Shown here in pieces: positions 44,642-56,997 of a stretch of 64,000 nt of DNA. A program made the translations under genes and the position numbers. Where the stretch lies: contig JAWHQI010000201.1 in assembly GCA_033032865.1 (NCBI GenBank), positions 869,501 to 933,500 of the forward strand, written 5' to 3'. This DNA is from Dactylorhiza incarnata (lineage: Eukaryota > Streptophyta > Magnoliopsida > Asparagales > Orchidaceae). How positions within the stretch are numbered: position 1 is the stretch's first letter; each line of letters opens with the position of its first letter. The notes under the pieces were generated by a model, which was not told the DNA's origin, ran no database searches, and was given only the letters and a program-made list of their open reading frames with translations.

Positions 44642-46090
44642 TGATGCGCAAATCTTAGCACACCGCTATAGGCGGTAGCAAGACTGCGGCACAAAACGGT
44701 AGTGTACCGATCGTTCAAGTAATATAAAATGTGGGAGTGAATCCCAAAGTATTGAATCTCAAAGGAACACAGTAAGGTGGAGTTAACTATCGAGGAAGGA
44801 ATTGAGATCGAAGACCTTTAGGTCAGGTGAAACGTGAACGGGATGGATTGGTTTATGAAAAATAAACGAAAACAACTATTCAACTACTCCTATGCAGGCA
44901 TTGGGCGCACTGCTTCGCTAGGAGGGATGGAATCTACGTAGGCCTTGAATGCACTACTTCGCAAGGGCGGATGGACTAGTAGGCAAGCGGAAGGAGTGGT
45001 AAGTGCGGAATCGAACTGTGCAGGCCTTGAGCGCGCTGCTTCGTTAGGCGAATGGATTACACGGGCCGCTATTCCACGCTTCACTAGGCGGATGGAAGAG
45101 TAGTCTTACGGAATGGAAGAGTAGTCTAGCGTAATGGAGTGGAGGGTGATGATGGATGTGGATGGAAAATGAATGGGGCGCACCTCATACACACATGAAT
45201 AATATGAACTCATAAACATGAATTAAACATTACAAAGCAAGATTCATAGTGCACATCATCAAAAGATAGAAGAATGTAGCTTATACAATCATCAAAATAA
45301 AAGGGGAGAAAGCAAGGAATCGACCCAATCCGAAGTCTTGTCGAAGATTCAGGGTTGGAATCGCTGGGTTGTCAATCCGCGTCCAAGCTCGGTCCTCAAC
45401 TGCGTCCGGGGTAGAGAAGGTTGTCACTACCTTCCAATGGCCCATCTTCTTCGTGTCACGATCCGGCCACAAGACCAAAGCTTACTTCTCCTTGGATGAT
45501 GGTTGATGTAGGGTTAGATCCCTCTCCTTGAAGCTTGAGAATGATGGAGGAGGCCTAGAACGAAAAAAAGCAAAAAACGGCGCTCAAAAAGACCTAGAAA
45601 CGAAGTCGATCCGTCTGTTTTCGCGGAGCAGCTATTTATAGACAGGTGCAGAATTTTGTTCATGCACGACCAAACGCACGACCGTGCGTAAAAATGCATG
45701 ACCAAATTAAGAATGCTGTTTTGGGCCGCAAATGAATGCACGATCGCAGCCGACCGTGCGTCAAGAAAACGCACGACCGTGCGATTCATGCAGACATGAA
45801 ATCTGGGCATAATTGATGATCTACCCACATGCACACCACCAAACATCAATCAAACAGCTAGGAATACCCTTCCAGCTCAATCCAAATAAAGAAAAAGGGT
45901 TGAGGAGCACCATGTGCTTACCCCCAACAACATGGAGCGCAAATGCACACCAAAATGGGCCTAAAAGGTGCCTTTCGTGAAGAAATGTGTTCAAGTGAAA
46001 TATAAGCAATAATGAACGAAAAGTGAAGTGCAAATGCATGAAAACTAGCACAGATGAGTCCAAATATGTGTATATCAATGGGAATCATCA
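44642..46090 (-). repeat. 3' LTR, Athila-type copy 2
   Basis: 1449 bp, TGATGCGCAAAT to GGAATCATCA. It holds the GGCCTTGA-GCGCGCTGCTTCG repeat units (about 44895-45050), a minus-strand TATA box CTATAAATAG (45642-45651) and the CGCACG motif cluster (about 45660-45790). Confidence 0.92.
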
Positions 46091-47868
46091 TACCCCCAGA
46101 CTTACTCGTTTGCTCGTCCCGAGCAAACTATTTCCCATGTGAAGTAGAAAAATCATAAGATGGCAAAGTAATTGAATATGCGAAGTACAATGCGAAGTCG
46201 CTTACACACGAAAACCTTTTAAACATGCGAAATAGATTAGAATTTTCTAGATTGCGTTTCTACTTATTATTGCTACTCATAATTTGAATCGTGGTGAATC
46301 CTTCAATCACGCGTAGGGTGAAAGTAGCTCGAACACTAAGTGGAATATTGCCAGAGATCGAGGATCGGGACAAACTCCAAAGAAATCCATCAATGATGAT
46401 GGCCATAAGCTTGCCCGTTCACAATCTCTCCACGACACTAGTTACATTCAGAGTGCGAATCAATAGGACTTTTAGGTAATGATTTAGGCTTAGGCTACGG
46501 TGCGGTAGACAATGATAAACGTGGGGGCTTAGCACACCTAACCCAAATGAGCTCGCAATAAAAACACTATCCGGCAATAATGAAAATTGTGTACACCACA
46601 CCCCCAGACTTAAACATGAAACTAGGGGTGTGTACACCACCTATTCCCAAATACATTGCTTTACACTTTTTTTTCATTTCTTTTCACATTTTTTTTAAAT
46701 TATAACTTTGCACATATAATAACAAACACAACTATACTTTCAATAACGCATTCCCACCACAACCACAAATATACACAGCCTCAACACCCAACTTGTAAAT
46801 GCACAAATTGCTTGAGCTCAGAATTTGGTGTGCGATTAGGATAGTCATTTTGGCTTTGGTGAATTGAAGGTGGAGTTGAATCAAATGGTAGGGATTAGGC
46901 ACAAAGGGGCTAAGCAAGGATAGAGCATTTAGGAATGGTGCAAAGGCTCAACCGGGTCAAAGAATAGCCTATATCACACTCGCACAAATGAAATAACCTA
47001 TAACCATGCTTCGAGAGTCGCTAGGGGCAAGTTCTTAGCCACCGAGAAAGAATATCCTTCCTCCCGACTCGAGCAATACATCACTAGCGATCATCTACAC
47101 ACGCACCTACACTATCGTCAGATTTAACTGGATTCACGAAATACGAGTAGAATAAACAGTATTCACACAATTGGAAAATTATAAAACTAAATGCATGAGA
47201 AAAAGCTAATTCTACAAGAATTTCAACATGAGACGCGAGCACTCGACTTAGAGCACTGCTAGAGTCAACATGTTACTACGCCACTCAATCCTATGCCAGC
47301 ATCATGATCTTTCAATCACACAGAAAAATAATATTTACCCGAGACGCATAGACAAATAAGCGCGTTCTCAAGTGGGTGTTGTGATGTGCTGTGAAGATGA
47401 ACAATACAAAATAAATGAGATTAATATACTTCTAGTATGCAAATGATATATGTACGTGCAGTGGGTAACACATAGCTGCTCTCCCCCAGACTTAATCTAA
47501 GCAATTGACACAAATGACGTAACCATGAAAATTATATAAAAGACTAGGGGAAGAAACGTTATACATGCTCAGAAATGAGCATACCAGAAGATTGGCGTTA
47601 GTACAAAGAATCCACTCCCATATCCGCCAAACTAGAAAATTGCCGCGCACCTGCAGGCAAAAGACTCCACGCGCAAATTATATATGTAAAACTAAACTAT
47701 TAGCATGTTAGAGAAAAATAAAAGCAACAAAAGCTTGGGTTGTCTCCCAGCAGCGCTTTTGTTTACCGTCCTTAAGCTGGACATAATACCTATATTATGC
47801 AGTTTTAATAAAAGTCTAAGCATAAAGCAAAAGCTAGTAAATCCTAAATATTACATGCCTCAAAATGA
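46091..47868 (-). other. Long non-coding internal region, copy 2
   Basis: About 1.8 kb without a credible ORF. Three CCCCCAGACTTA tracts occur: at the LTR edge (46093), near 46600 and near 47483. The phrase GGGTTGTCTCCCAGCAGCGCTTTT near 47745 is of a kind I associate with Athila-group elements. Confidence 0.75.
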
Positions 47869-49035
47869 TCAACTATAAGTTGATTTAAAATAGTAACTGA
47901 AAATAAAAGAGATGGGCCCGAAGACCCAAAAGCAGCACATCAGAAGATCAGGATTTTTCCATCTCCATATTTCATCTTTCTTCATCCTCTTCCTCTCCTC
48001 CAATCTGCGGTCATGGATGAAGTAGCACTTTCCACCCTGCACCCAGTCTTTCAAGGAAAACGCAGGCAATGATGATGAGGTGGAATAGGCGATGGATTTC
48101 ATCATTGCCGTTTGCTTTTCCTTCCAAGACTGCCACAAAGAATCGCCCAAAAATGGGTCTAGATATTCATGCACCTGCAGAGGAGTAAACAAAATATTAG
48201 CATCATTAAAAGGAGGGGAGGCAGGAAGGATGAACAAATCAATATTTTCATTAAAAGAAAGAGGATTAGGAAATTAACTAGATGAAGAACTAAAAGAATC
48301 AAACAAAGGGGGAGTGGTCCCGGTGTCACTCCTGGCAGGTTCCCAAGCTTGATCATTGTCAGTGTCATAAGAATCAAAACGAGGTGCATCTGAGAACTCG
48401 AAGGAATCAGCGGTGCGGCAGATCTCCTTCACGAATGAAGAGGTGCATAACTCCTCATCAGAAAGGTCATCCTCTTCATCCCACTTCGGTTCAGCTTGGA
48501 GGTCCAGAACATCACCCTGCAAATAATCATCGGCAGGATCATAAATAAAAGGTGTAGAAAAATCATGCAAAGAAACTGGAGGAACATCAGAATCAGAAGG
48601 TAAAATATCAGGTTTCTCCGCAAAAAGATCTGCAGGCACCTTCCCACTAAAGAGAACACTTTCTTCATCGCACTCTGGTTCATCATGGAGCTCCCAAATC
48701 TCACCTTGTTGGCCATCAAATGAATCATCGTCATCACTAGTTGTAAAGCCATATACAGGGAGCGAAGAGTCCATGCAAGAAATAAGCTTGGGAGTAGAGG
48801 GAACGATTGCTTCCATGGGTAAAGAATGAGTGATAGGGACAATGTTGTCATGAGTGGAGGAATAGCGGTCAGGATTGAAAAGACTCGGATAGTCCTTCAA
48901 TTCATGACCCTCTCCTCGACACAACAAACAAACAAAGTTCCTACATTTCCTAGCATTTAACTCCATCATTTGGTCTATATAATATATCATCATGTCGTAA
49001 GTGCTAGGAGAAATATCCAATGAAGACATTTTCAA
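47869..49035 (-). pseudogene. gag-like acidic ORF with one damaged zinc knuckle
   Basis: A minus-strand frame from 49035 begins MKMSSLDISPSTYDMMIYYI. It has a knuckle-like CLLCRGEGHELKDYP in which the last cysteine is tyrosine. About 180 residues of acidic, repetitive sequence follow (WELHDEPECDEE and later LQAEPKWDEEDD look like an internal repeat). It ends GTTPPLFDSFSSSSS before a TAG at 48274. The same frame continues to 47869 with a basic, aromatic-rich end (LGDSLWQSWKEKQTAMM). It corresponds to the ORF at 31615-32685 in copy 1. No catalytic domain. Confidence 0.65.
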
Positions 49036-49223
49036 TAATTAAAGCAGATAAAACAAAATTGAAATTCTTTGCAAGGCAATCTACACAAACTAATAAAACT
49101 ACTTGGATTAAACTTGCCTAAAACTTAAAAAAGAACATAAGAGGAAGAAATAATAACAAACAATATATACTTAAAAAGCAAACAAAAATAACAAAGCGGC
49201 TATAGGAAACTCACACGTCTGTG

Positions 49224-49242
49224 TTCCCCGGCAACGGCGCCA
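49224..49242 (-). other. Primer binding site (tRNA-Asp type)
   Basis: The minus strand reads TGGCGCCGTTGCCGGGGAA, six bases from the LTR end, identical to copy 1. Confidence 0.85.
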
Positions 49243-49248
49243 ATAACT

Positions 49249-50701
49249 TGATGCGCAAATCTTAGCACACCGCTATAGGAAATAGCAAGACTGCGGCACG
49301 AAACGGCAGTGTACCGATCGTTCAAGTAATATAAAATGTGGGAGTGAATCCCCAAGTATCGAATCTCAAAGGAACACAGTAAGGTGGAGTTAACTATCGA
49401 GGAAGGACTTGAGATCGAAGTCCTTTAGGTCGGGTGAAACGTGAACGGGATGGATTGGTTTATGAAAAATAAACGAAAACAACTATTCAACTACTCCTAT
49501 GCAGGCCTTGGGCGCACTGCTTCGCTAGGCGGGATGGAAACTACGTAGGCCTTGAACGCACTACTTTGCAAGGGCGGATGGATGAGTAGGCAAGCGGATG
49601 GAGTGGTAAGTGCAGAATCCAACTATGCAGGCCTTGAGCGCGCTGCTTCGTTAGGCGAATGGATTACACGGGCCGCTATGCCACGCTTCACTAGGCGGAT
49701 GGAAGAGTAGTCTTACGGAATGAAAGAGTAGGCTAGCGTAATGGAGTGGAGGGTGATGACGGATGTGGAAGGAAAATGGATGGGGGCGCACCTCATACAC
49801 ACATATGAATAATATGAACTCATAAACATGAATTAAACATTACAAAGCAAGATTCATAGCGCACATCATCAAAAGATAGAAGAATGTAGCTTATACAATC
49901 ATCAAAATAAAAGGGGAGAAAGCAAGGAATCGACCCAATACGAAGTCTTGTCGAAGATTCACGGTTGGAATCGCTTGGTTGTCAATCCGCGTCCAAGCTC
50001 GGTCCTCAACTGCGTCCGGGGTAGAGAAGGCTGTCACTACCTTCCAATGGCCCGTCTTCTTCGTGTCACGATCCGGACACAAGACCAAAGCTTCCTTCGC
50101 CTTGGATGATGATGGATGTAGGGCTAGATCCCTCTCCTTGAAGCTTGAGGATGATGGAGGAGGCCTAGAACGAAAAAAATGCAAAAAACGGCGCTCAAAA
50201 AGACCTAGAAACGAAGTCGATCCGGCTATTTTGGCGGAGCAGCTATTTATAGACAGGTGCAGAATTTTGTTCGTGCACAACAAAACGCACGATCGTGCGT
50301 AAAAATGCAGGACCAAATTCAGAATGCTGTTTTGGGCCGCAAATGAACGAACGATCGCAGCTGACCGTGCGTCAAGAAAACGCACGACCGTGCGATTCAT
50401 GCATACATGAAATCTGGGCATAATTGATGATCTACCCACATGGACACCACCAAACAGCAATCACACAGCTGGGAATACCCTTCCAGCTCAATCCAAATAA
50501 AGAAAAAGGGTTGAGGAGCACCATGTGCTTACCCCCAACAACATGGAGCGCAAATGCACACCAAAATGGGCCTAAAAGGTGCACTTCGTGAAGAAATGTG
50601 TTTAAGTGAAATATAAGCAATAATGAACTAAATGTGAAGTGCAAATGCATGAAAACTAGCCCAGATGAGTTCAAATATGTGTATATAAATGGGACTCATC
50701 A
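49249..50701 (-). repeat. 5' LTR, Athila-type copy 2
   Basis: 1453 bp, highly similar to 44642-46090, with the same motif cluster at about 50275-50400. Confidence 0.92.
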
Positions 50702-53700
50702 ACTTATCCTTCATTTGGATGTTAGAATCTCTTATTGATGCATTTCTCAACATAAAACTACCAAAATCTTATTATGAAGATCAAAAAATCACTATAAACT
50801 TATGAGACTTGGGATGCTTGACCTAACATATGTTATTCAGAGGAAACAACTTGTCACTTTATAATTGTGAGATATGTGAGGAATCAAGATATAAAAAACC
50901 TGATGAAAGCACAAGTAATGTGGAGGGCACAACTACAAAAATTACTTCAAAATATATATGATACTTTCCTATTATGCCAAGGTTAAAAAGGTTATTCATG
51001 TCATCAAACATTGCACATTTCATGTGATGGCATATAAAAGAACGCACAGATGATAAGATCATGTGACACACAATAAACACTCCACAATGAAAAAAATTGA
51101 TAATGATTTTCCTGAATTGAAACTGAGCATCGCAATGTTAGACTTAGTTTGGAATCTGATGGATTTAATCATGTTAGAACTATGCCTATTGCTCATAGCA
51201 CATGACCGGTAGTTTTAATGCCTTATAATTTACCACCATGGATGTGTATGACAAAAGGTTTTCTCTTCCTTTTTGTGTTAATTGATGGACCAAAGGGTCC
51301 AAGTTATAAGATATATGTTTATCTTCAACCATTGATTGAAGAGTTGAATGAACTACGGAGTGATGATATGATAACATATGATGCATCAAGGAATCAAATG
51401 TTTACACTTTGTGTCGCACTACATTGGACAATTAATGACTATCCATCATATTCCAATATATCTAGATGGAGTATAAAAGGTAAGTGCGCTTATGCAAATT
51501 GTAATCACCAAACTAGATCACATTGGTTGGTAAATGGTAGAAAATTTTGTTACTTGGGTCATTGTCGTTGGTTACATCACGAGCACAGGTTTTGAAGAGA
51601 TAATGTAACTTTTGATGGACATCGAGAGTTTGAAGATAAGCCACCTAACTTAAAAGAAAGTGACATTTAAGCACAGTTGGATGACGTACTTACTGAGTAC
51701 AAGAAAGATGACCTTAAGAAAAGGAAGAGAAAAGAGCGTAACCGAGTAAGTAATATTGGTCAAGAACCTGGATGGAAAAAAGAGAGCATCTTTTTGAATT
51801 GCCATTTTTGGGGTCTCTTCAAGTACGCCATTCCATCGATGTGATGCACAAAGTGAATAATGTTGGAGAAAATTTGTTATATACCATATTAGGCATTACA
51901 GGGAAAACAAAAGATTGATTGAAGGCAAGTCAAGATTTATAGGTTATTAGTATTCAAACTATGTTGCACCCACAACTACTTGCATCTGACAAGACCTTAT
52001 TGTATTTGACTAACTTTACATGGAAAGAATGCATCAAGATATCTTCTTAAGAGTATTGAAAAGCATCAAAGTGCCTGATGGTTATGCATCAAATATTTCT
52101 CGATATTTTCATTTGAAAGAGAAATATTTGGGGTCTTAAAAGTCATGACATGCATATAATTATCCTGCAATTCCTTCCAAAATTAATTAGAAAAGCTTCA
52201 TCGATAGATTTTGTGAATGCATTTATTGAGTTATCCAATTTCTATAGACAATTATGCTCCAGAATTAACAAACTTGTTGAATTAAAGACCTTGCAAGAAC
52301 ACATTATTCTCAAACTATGCCATCTCGAGAAGATTTGTCCACCAACATTTTTGATATTATGGAGCATCTAACTATACATTTAGCTGAAGAAGCTTCCCTT
52401 GCTGGCCCGATCCAATTTCGATGGATGTAACCCATTGAAAGGTAATGACGTTTGCTTGTATTTGACAATATTCTACCTTCTTTTTATTAACATAATACAT
52501 AAATATATATTTAATTTAGAAACAAATTTACTCTTATGAGATATGTACGTAATCATGCTAATCCCGAAGGTTCTATTGCTAAAGGTTTTCTTATAGAAGA
52601 ATGTATGAATTTTTGTGAGAGATACCTAGATGGAGTGGAAACAAAGTCTAACCACACAAGTAGAAATTATGATGGAGATGATGTTTCTGGTTGTCCTTTC
52701 AAGAGAGGCAAGAAGATGCTTCTTGATGAAGTTACATTGACACAAATGCATCGCCATGTTCTTTTCAACACATATGCAAACACCATATTTCTAGAGTGAG
52801 TTTGTGGAACTTATCCAAGTTTAATATCTTTTGTATTAGTTGTTTATGATGGTGAAATTTATTATAAGAAACACATTGAATCACTAAGAAAGGAGTTTCC
52901 TTGAGCAACCAAGAATCAAATTGACATGGTTCATAATGAATCTTTTCATTTTTGGTTCAAACAACATATGAGTATATTTAACAATATTTTTAGAAAGCAT
53001 TATGATTATCTATAAAATTCTTTAACTACTTATGTCGGTCAAATCCAACAATATCAATATATTAGAGGAAATCAAGCATCTTAGTGAAGGACCAAGTGAT
53101 TGGGCATGGAGATACAATGGATATTATATTAATGGATTCCATTTTCACACAAAATACATGGATAGTAGAAGAAATACACAAAATATCGGCGTAATGCTGA
53201 AAGTAAACACTATTATCCATGCTAGTTCAAAGGATAAGAGCCCTCGTATTGGAGGTATTACTTACTATAAGAAGTTAACTGATATTTTTGAGATTCATTA
53301 TGCTAATGAGTTTAAGTTTATCTTATTTAAATGTGATTGGTTTGATCAGGCACGTAAAAAGGTTGATGAGTTTAATTTCACCCTTGTAAACATCAATCAT
53401 ATGTTGTACAAGCATAATAAGCTGACATTTGAGCCTTTTATTTTAGCCACTCAAGTAGAGCAGATGTGTTATGTCAAAGATCCTTTAGAGCTTGATTGGG
53501 AAGTTATTATGCAGCTGACAATTCAAGATTCATTTGATATGTACTCCAAGGATTCATCCCATGTTTCTCGGCTTGTGCCTCAAGTTGAACCGCTAAGTCA
53601 ACAAGAATTAGATGAAGGAATATATGCGCATGATGATGATGTTAATTGGGTTAAAGATGGAGTTTTTAGCACAAAAATCGTACCTCCAAAACTTACACTT

Positions 53701-53719
53701 CAAAGGGATGAGGGAAAAC

Positions 53720-54158
53720 TGTGGAGTGCCGGTTACTCGGGCTAAAAGATGCCAAAAGGGAGGTTGCTGCACAAAGAAAATTGATCTGATTGATAAAAAA
53801 AGATTACAGGGGAGTCTAAAACAGGCAAGGAAAAGAGGTAGAAAAGAGACTGAATTTGAGACTGATTATACAGGTCATAAGTTGGAGGCTCGAATCCAAA
53901 AGTCCCTTTCTTGTACCCCTACCCCTTTATTTATAGGCGCGAGGTTCTGCCCAAATGGGCAGGTCTAAAAATAGCAGGCTACATGGGGTACAGGAGAACC
54001 GAGACAGGTAAGAGAGGATACACATGGTGCAAATATAAAAAAGAGAGAAAACTCCAGACCACACGGTCATGTGGTCTCGCTAGAAGCAGACCGCCTATGC
54101 CTTAGAGAATCTACCAATGACGAGACGGGCGGTCTCCAATATTTGTCACCGCCGGGGC
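53720..54158. repeat. Partial LTR related to the LTR at 58048-58842
   Basis: Starts TGTGGAGTGCCGGTTACT, matching TGCGGACTATCAGTTACT at 58048. It shares the TTTATAGG-CTGCCC-GGGCAGG-GGTACAGGAGAA run with 58298-58370, and has GACCACACGGTC and GGCGGTCTCC motifs. The far end of the LTR (GGGCAAACA) is missing. It lies inside the CACTA gene. Confidence 0.65.
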
Positions 54159-54282
54159 CGATAATTTTGATCGAGAAGCTGAGGTCACGGACTTTCGGGC
54201 AAAGATAGTTGATGGTGTCTTAGTTGATGATGCACAAATGGATGTTGATAATGACAATTATAATGACATAATTGAAGATTAA

Positions 54283-54744
54283 ATGTGGTTTTTCTATTTA
54301 ATTGATGGTGTGAATGTATGTTGTATAATCTACTAGTGAAAATATGATTGGAAAAAATGTTTATGAGATGTGTTGCATTTGATATTTAATGATCCATTAT
54401 TCACTCTTTTTATTCAAAGCATTTACTCATTTGTTCATGATGATTATACTAGGGTTAGGAAAAAGCGAGTTATTTTTTGTACTTCGCATTAGGATTACAA
54501 TATACTCATGCACTCACATGCTTACCATACATCAAATTGTCGTAAAACTTCATTTCACCAATCCTCGGCAGCTCCTTCACCTTTGTAATCTCCTATGATG
54601 GAGATGGATCATAAGAAATGGTAGAGTTAACCATATTGATTGTTTACTAAATACACAACAATAAATAATCTTGACTCAAGTAATCACTTACGCAAGTAAT
54701 AGGAGCCCAGAGAAGCGATTGGTTGCTGATTGTATGGACTAGAC
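54283..54744. other. Sequence between the transposase end and the SIRE-like LTR
   Basis: About 460 bp, AT-rich, with no CACTA subterminal repeats, no ORF and no recognised family. It is probably CACTA 3' UTR truncated at 54745. Confidence 0.4.
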
Positions 54745-55253
54745 TGTTGGATCGGTAGGCGCCCTTAGAGGGGGGGGGGTGAATAAGTGTTTTAAATCTT
54801 TTCTTATATTTTGAATATCTTGAAAGAATAAGAGATTAAGATGGTGAGAAATCAAACAATCTAAGTATAATAAAGTAGTGACATGTTTTGTTAATATGAA
54901 ATATGGGTTTACAAAACTTGATTTCTATAACTCTAGAAATCGGTGGCGAATAATAATAAACTGTTTTTGTTTTCTATCCCGACGCGCATCCCCATGAACC
55001 GGTGGCCCTAGCCTATCCTTCCCTGAATTTGGCCTCAAGCCGCTCTAGCCAATCCTACCCCGGATATGGCCAAGAGCACCCCCTAGACCTAACCTAGATA
55101 TAGTCGCCAACACGAGGCGAATTCTCTAACGGTTTACAAGAAAGATATGACATGATAATAATAAAAATCTCCCTCTAGAAAAACTTTTGAAGTTGGAGAC
55201 AAAGATCCACTGTAGAATAAGCATTGTTGAAGCGGACGTCGTTTGGATCCGGC

Positions 55254-55350
55254 GTGAAGAAGTTCTCCTTTAGAAATTCGCAGAGCTTTGGTGGGAGATC
55301 AACTTTCGGCCAAATCAGGCTCTAGAATTTCTAAAGGAGGACTTCTTCAC
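55254..55350. repeat. 26-bp inverted repeat with 45-nt loop
   Basis: Arms 55254-55279 and 55325-55350 (GTGAAGAAGTTCTCCTTTAG... and its complement) pair over 26 bases with one mismatch, forming a strong potential hairpin within the SIRE-like LTR. Confidence 0.8.
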
Positions 55351-55944
55351 AAGGTAATATTGTGGAAGACTTATAGCCTCAGCGCTAGCGGAAGACTTAT
55401 ATAAATACAACAAACATCTTTGTGCAAAACGAGAGAAGAAGGGTCTTATTTATGAAAAGAACACAAGGTAAACGTAATATTGCGGAAGACTTATATAAAT
55501 ACGAGAAACATCTTTGTGCAAGGCATGATGATTCATAAAAAGAAATATGAGTGAAGGTCCAAAAATGAAAAAGATGTTTTTGTAAATCATTTTTCCTTGA
55601 AAATCTTTAAAGATTATCATGAGGTAACCAAGCATGAAAGAGATGTATGAAAAAAATACTACTACAATGTTATTCCAATTCATAAATTCAAAACATACCA
55701 AACATTGTAGAGAGCATGCTAGGTTATATAGTGCATTTAGATATAAAAAGTATTATAGAATTAGCATTAGAATCCAAGACTCATGAGAAGAAGTGTTATG
55801 GAAGATAATGATGTGCACATAAGTGTATTTAAAAAAAAGTAAACAAATGTTATAATAAAAAAATACAAGACATATGTAGAGTAAAGTGCACAATAAAACA
55901 CAAATAAGATTACTTCCACACACTTTTAATGCACAAAAAAAATG

Positions 55945-56200
55945 TACAACAACTAAGGTGCCTTGCACACACAATGCTCATTAAGACTTATCAGGGTGCA
56001 AAGTAGTGCTTGGGGGATCACACAATTTTATTTTTCAATATTGATTCTTGTGATCCGGTGTACTTAAGAATAAGTGGTTTTAAAAAAATGAAGGTTTGCA
56101 GAAGATACTTTACTATTCTTTCCAAGGTGCTCAACCTCACAACGCTTATTAAGACTTATTAGGAGGTTCAAGTAGTGCTTGGTGGAGTTATCTTTGTCAA
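55945..56200. repeat. Direct repeat, period ~168 bp
   Basis: CAAGGTGC-CACAAYGCTYATTAAGACTTAT followed by AAGTAGTGCTTGG occurs at about 55945-56020 and again at about 56120-56195. Confidence 0.7.
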
Positions 56201-56997
56201 TTTATTTCATGATTTTTTTTGTACAGATTTCTCCCAATACACTTGCTTTGCAAACCAATTAATTTTGAAAGTACAACCACTTTTCTTAATATTTAATAGT
56301 GCAAATAAATGTAGTGTAGGTAAGATACTTGTGCAAATTTAATTTATTGTACAATTACAATACACTAACAAGCATCTTTAGATTAAAAAACACATGCAGA
56401 CTTAGCCAAATAGTGAGTGAAGAAATATCATTATCAACCATAAAACATTTACTCATACTTAGAGGCATGCTAAGCATGGGTCTACACTACTTTTACAATA
56501 TAATTGATGCACATATTAATTGATATATCAAAGCATGAAAAGAACATAGTTCAAAGTAGTTTGACAAGATAAATGATAGATTAAATCATGCTTGATTTTC
56601 ATAATAAAGTCCATCCAATTTTTTTGATAATTTTTATGTTTAATATTTTTGTATTTGAGTTTTGAATTTAGAAATAGAATTTACACAAATGAACAAAGAA
56701 AAAGGTGTAAAAGAAATATTTTTTGTAATTTGGCTTTTGTATAAATTTTTTTGCTTTAATTTTTAAAATAATAATTCAAAATAGAACTGCAAAACCATGT
56801 AGTACATATAATAAAGCATAATTTTAGGTAGATTATAAAATTTTAAAAATACATAAAAACAGACAGGATTTTAAAAAATTTAATTTTGGATTTTGGTTAA
56901 GTATTGAAAGGTTAGTTTTATGCAAAAATTTTAGAGGATTTGAAGATGTTTAGATATGGAAAAATTGCATAAAACAATTGCATTTTAAGAATGTGTT

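Larger units (their letters stand above)
44642..50701 (-). mobile_element. Non-autonomous Ty3/gypsy element of Athila/Tat type, copy 2
   Basis: Minus-oriented, LTRs 44642-46090 and 49249-50701, tRNA-Asp primer site. Flanks are ATTTA (44637-44641) and ACTTA (50702-50706), one mismatch. It splits the CACTA transposase between D and L of HGWTDLSF. It has the same architecture as copy 1, but LTRs and internal sequence differ enough to be a separate subfamily. Confidence 0.92.
44112..54282 (+). pseudogene. CACTA transposase remnant (transposase-associated, TNP2, DUF4218, DUF4216)
   Basis: It starts at ATG 44112 (MDKSWIDLQNRASSEYIKGV), the usual N-terminus of the transposase-associated domain. Then come a frameshift and CPCKKC. 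At HGWTDL the gene is cut by the Athila-type element and resumes at 50702 (SFIWMLESL). TNP2: PYNLPPWMCMTKGF, YLQPLIEEL, YDASRNQMFTL, HWTINDYPSY, NGRKFCYLGHCR (51220-51595). DUF4218: ILQFLPKLIRKASSIDFVNA, LSNFYRQLC, LCHLEKICPP (52150-52370), then YVRNHANPEGSIAKGFLIEE. DUF4216: GYYINGFHFHTKYMD, GGITYYKKLTDIFEI, LFKCDWFD (53115-53560). Many frameshifts and stops. An acidic end follows the LTR fragment and stops at 54282. Confidence 0.85.
41233..54744 (+). mobile_element. Decayed CACTA (En/Spm) transposon
   Basis: The left end reads CAATACTAGAAAGG, near the usual CACTACTAGAAA. Inverted subterminal repeats based on TTAGCCACGATT and its complement follow. The transposase remnant (44112-54282) is on the plus strand. 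A 6-kb Athila-type element (44642-50701) and a partial LTR (53720-54158) interrupt it. The right terminus was not found; the SIRE-like LTR at 54745 probably cuts it off. Confidence 0.7.
54745..56997 (-). repeat. Third SIRE-like element: LTR and 3' region
   Basis: Begins TGTTGGATCGG and then CTTAGAGG(G)nTGAATAAG, the SIRE LTR signature. The inner LTR boundary could not be fixed. The right part up to RNase H (56998) may be internal 3' untranslated sequence. No ORF. Confidence 0.6.

Noticed and set aside
51218..53745. Host gene candidate with 125- and 237-codon frames
   Set aside because: They are clearly TNP2 and DUF4216 segments of the CACTA transposase remnant.
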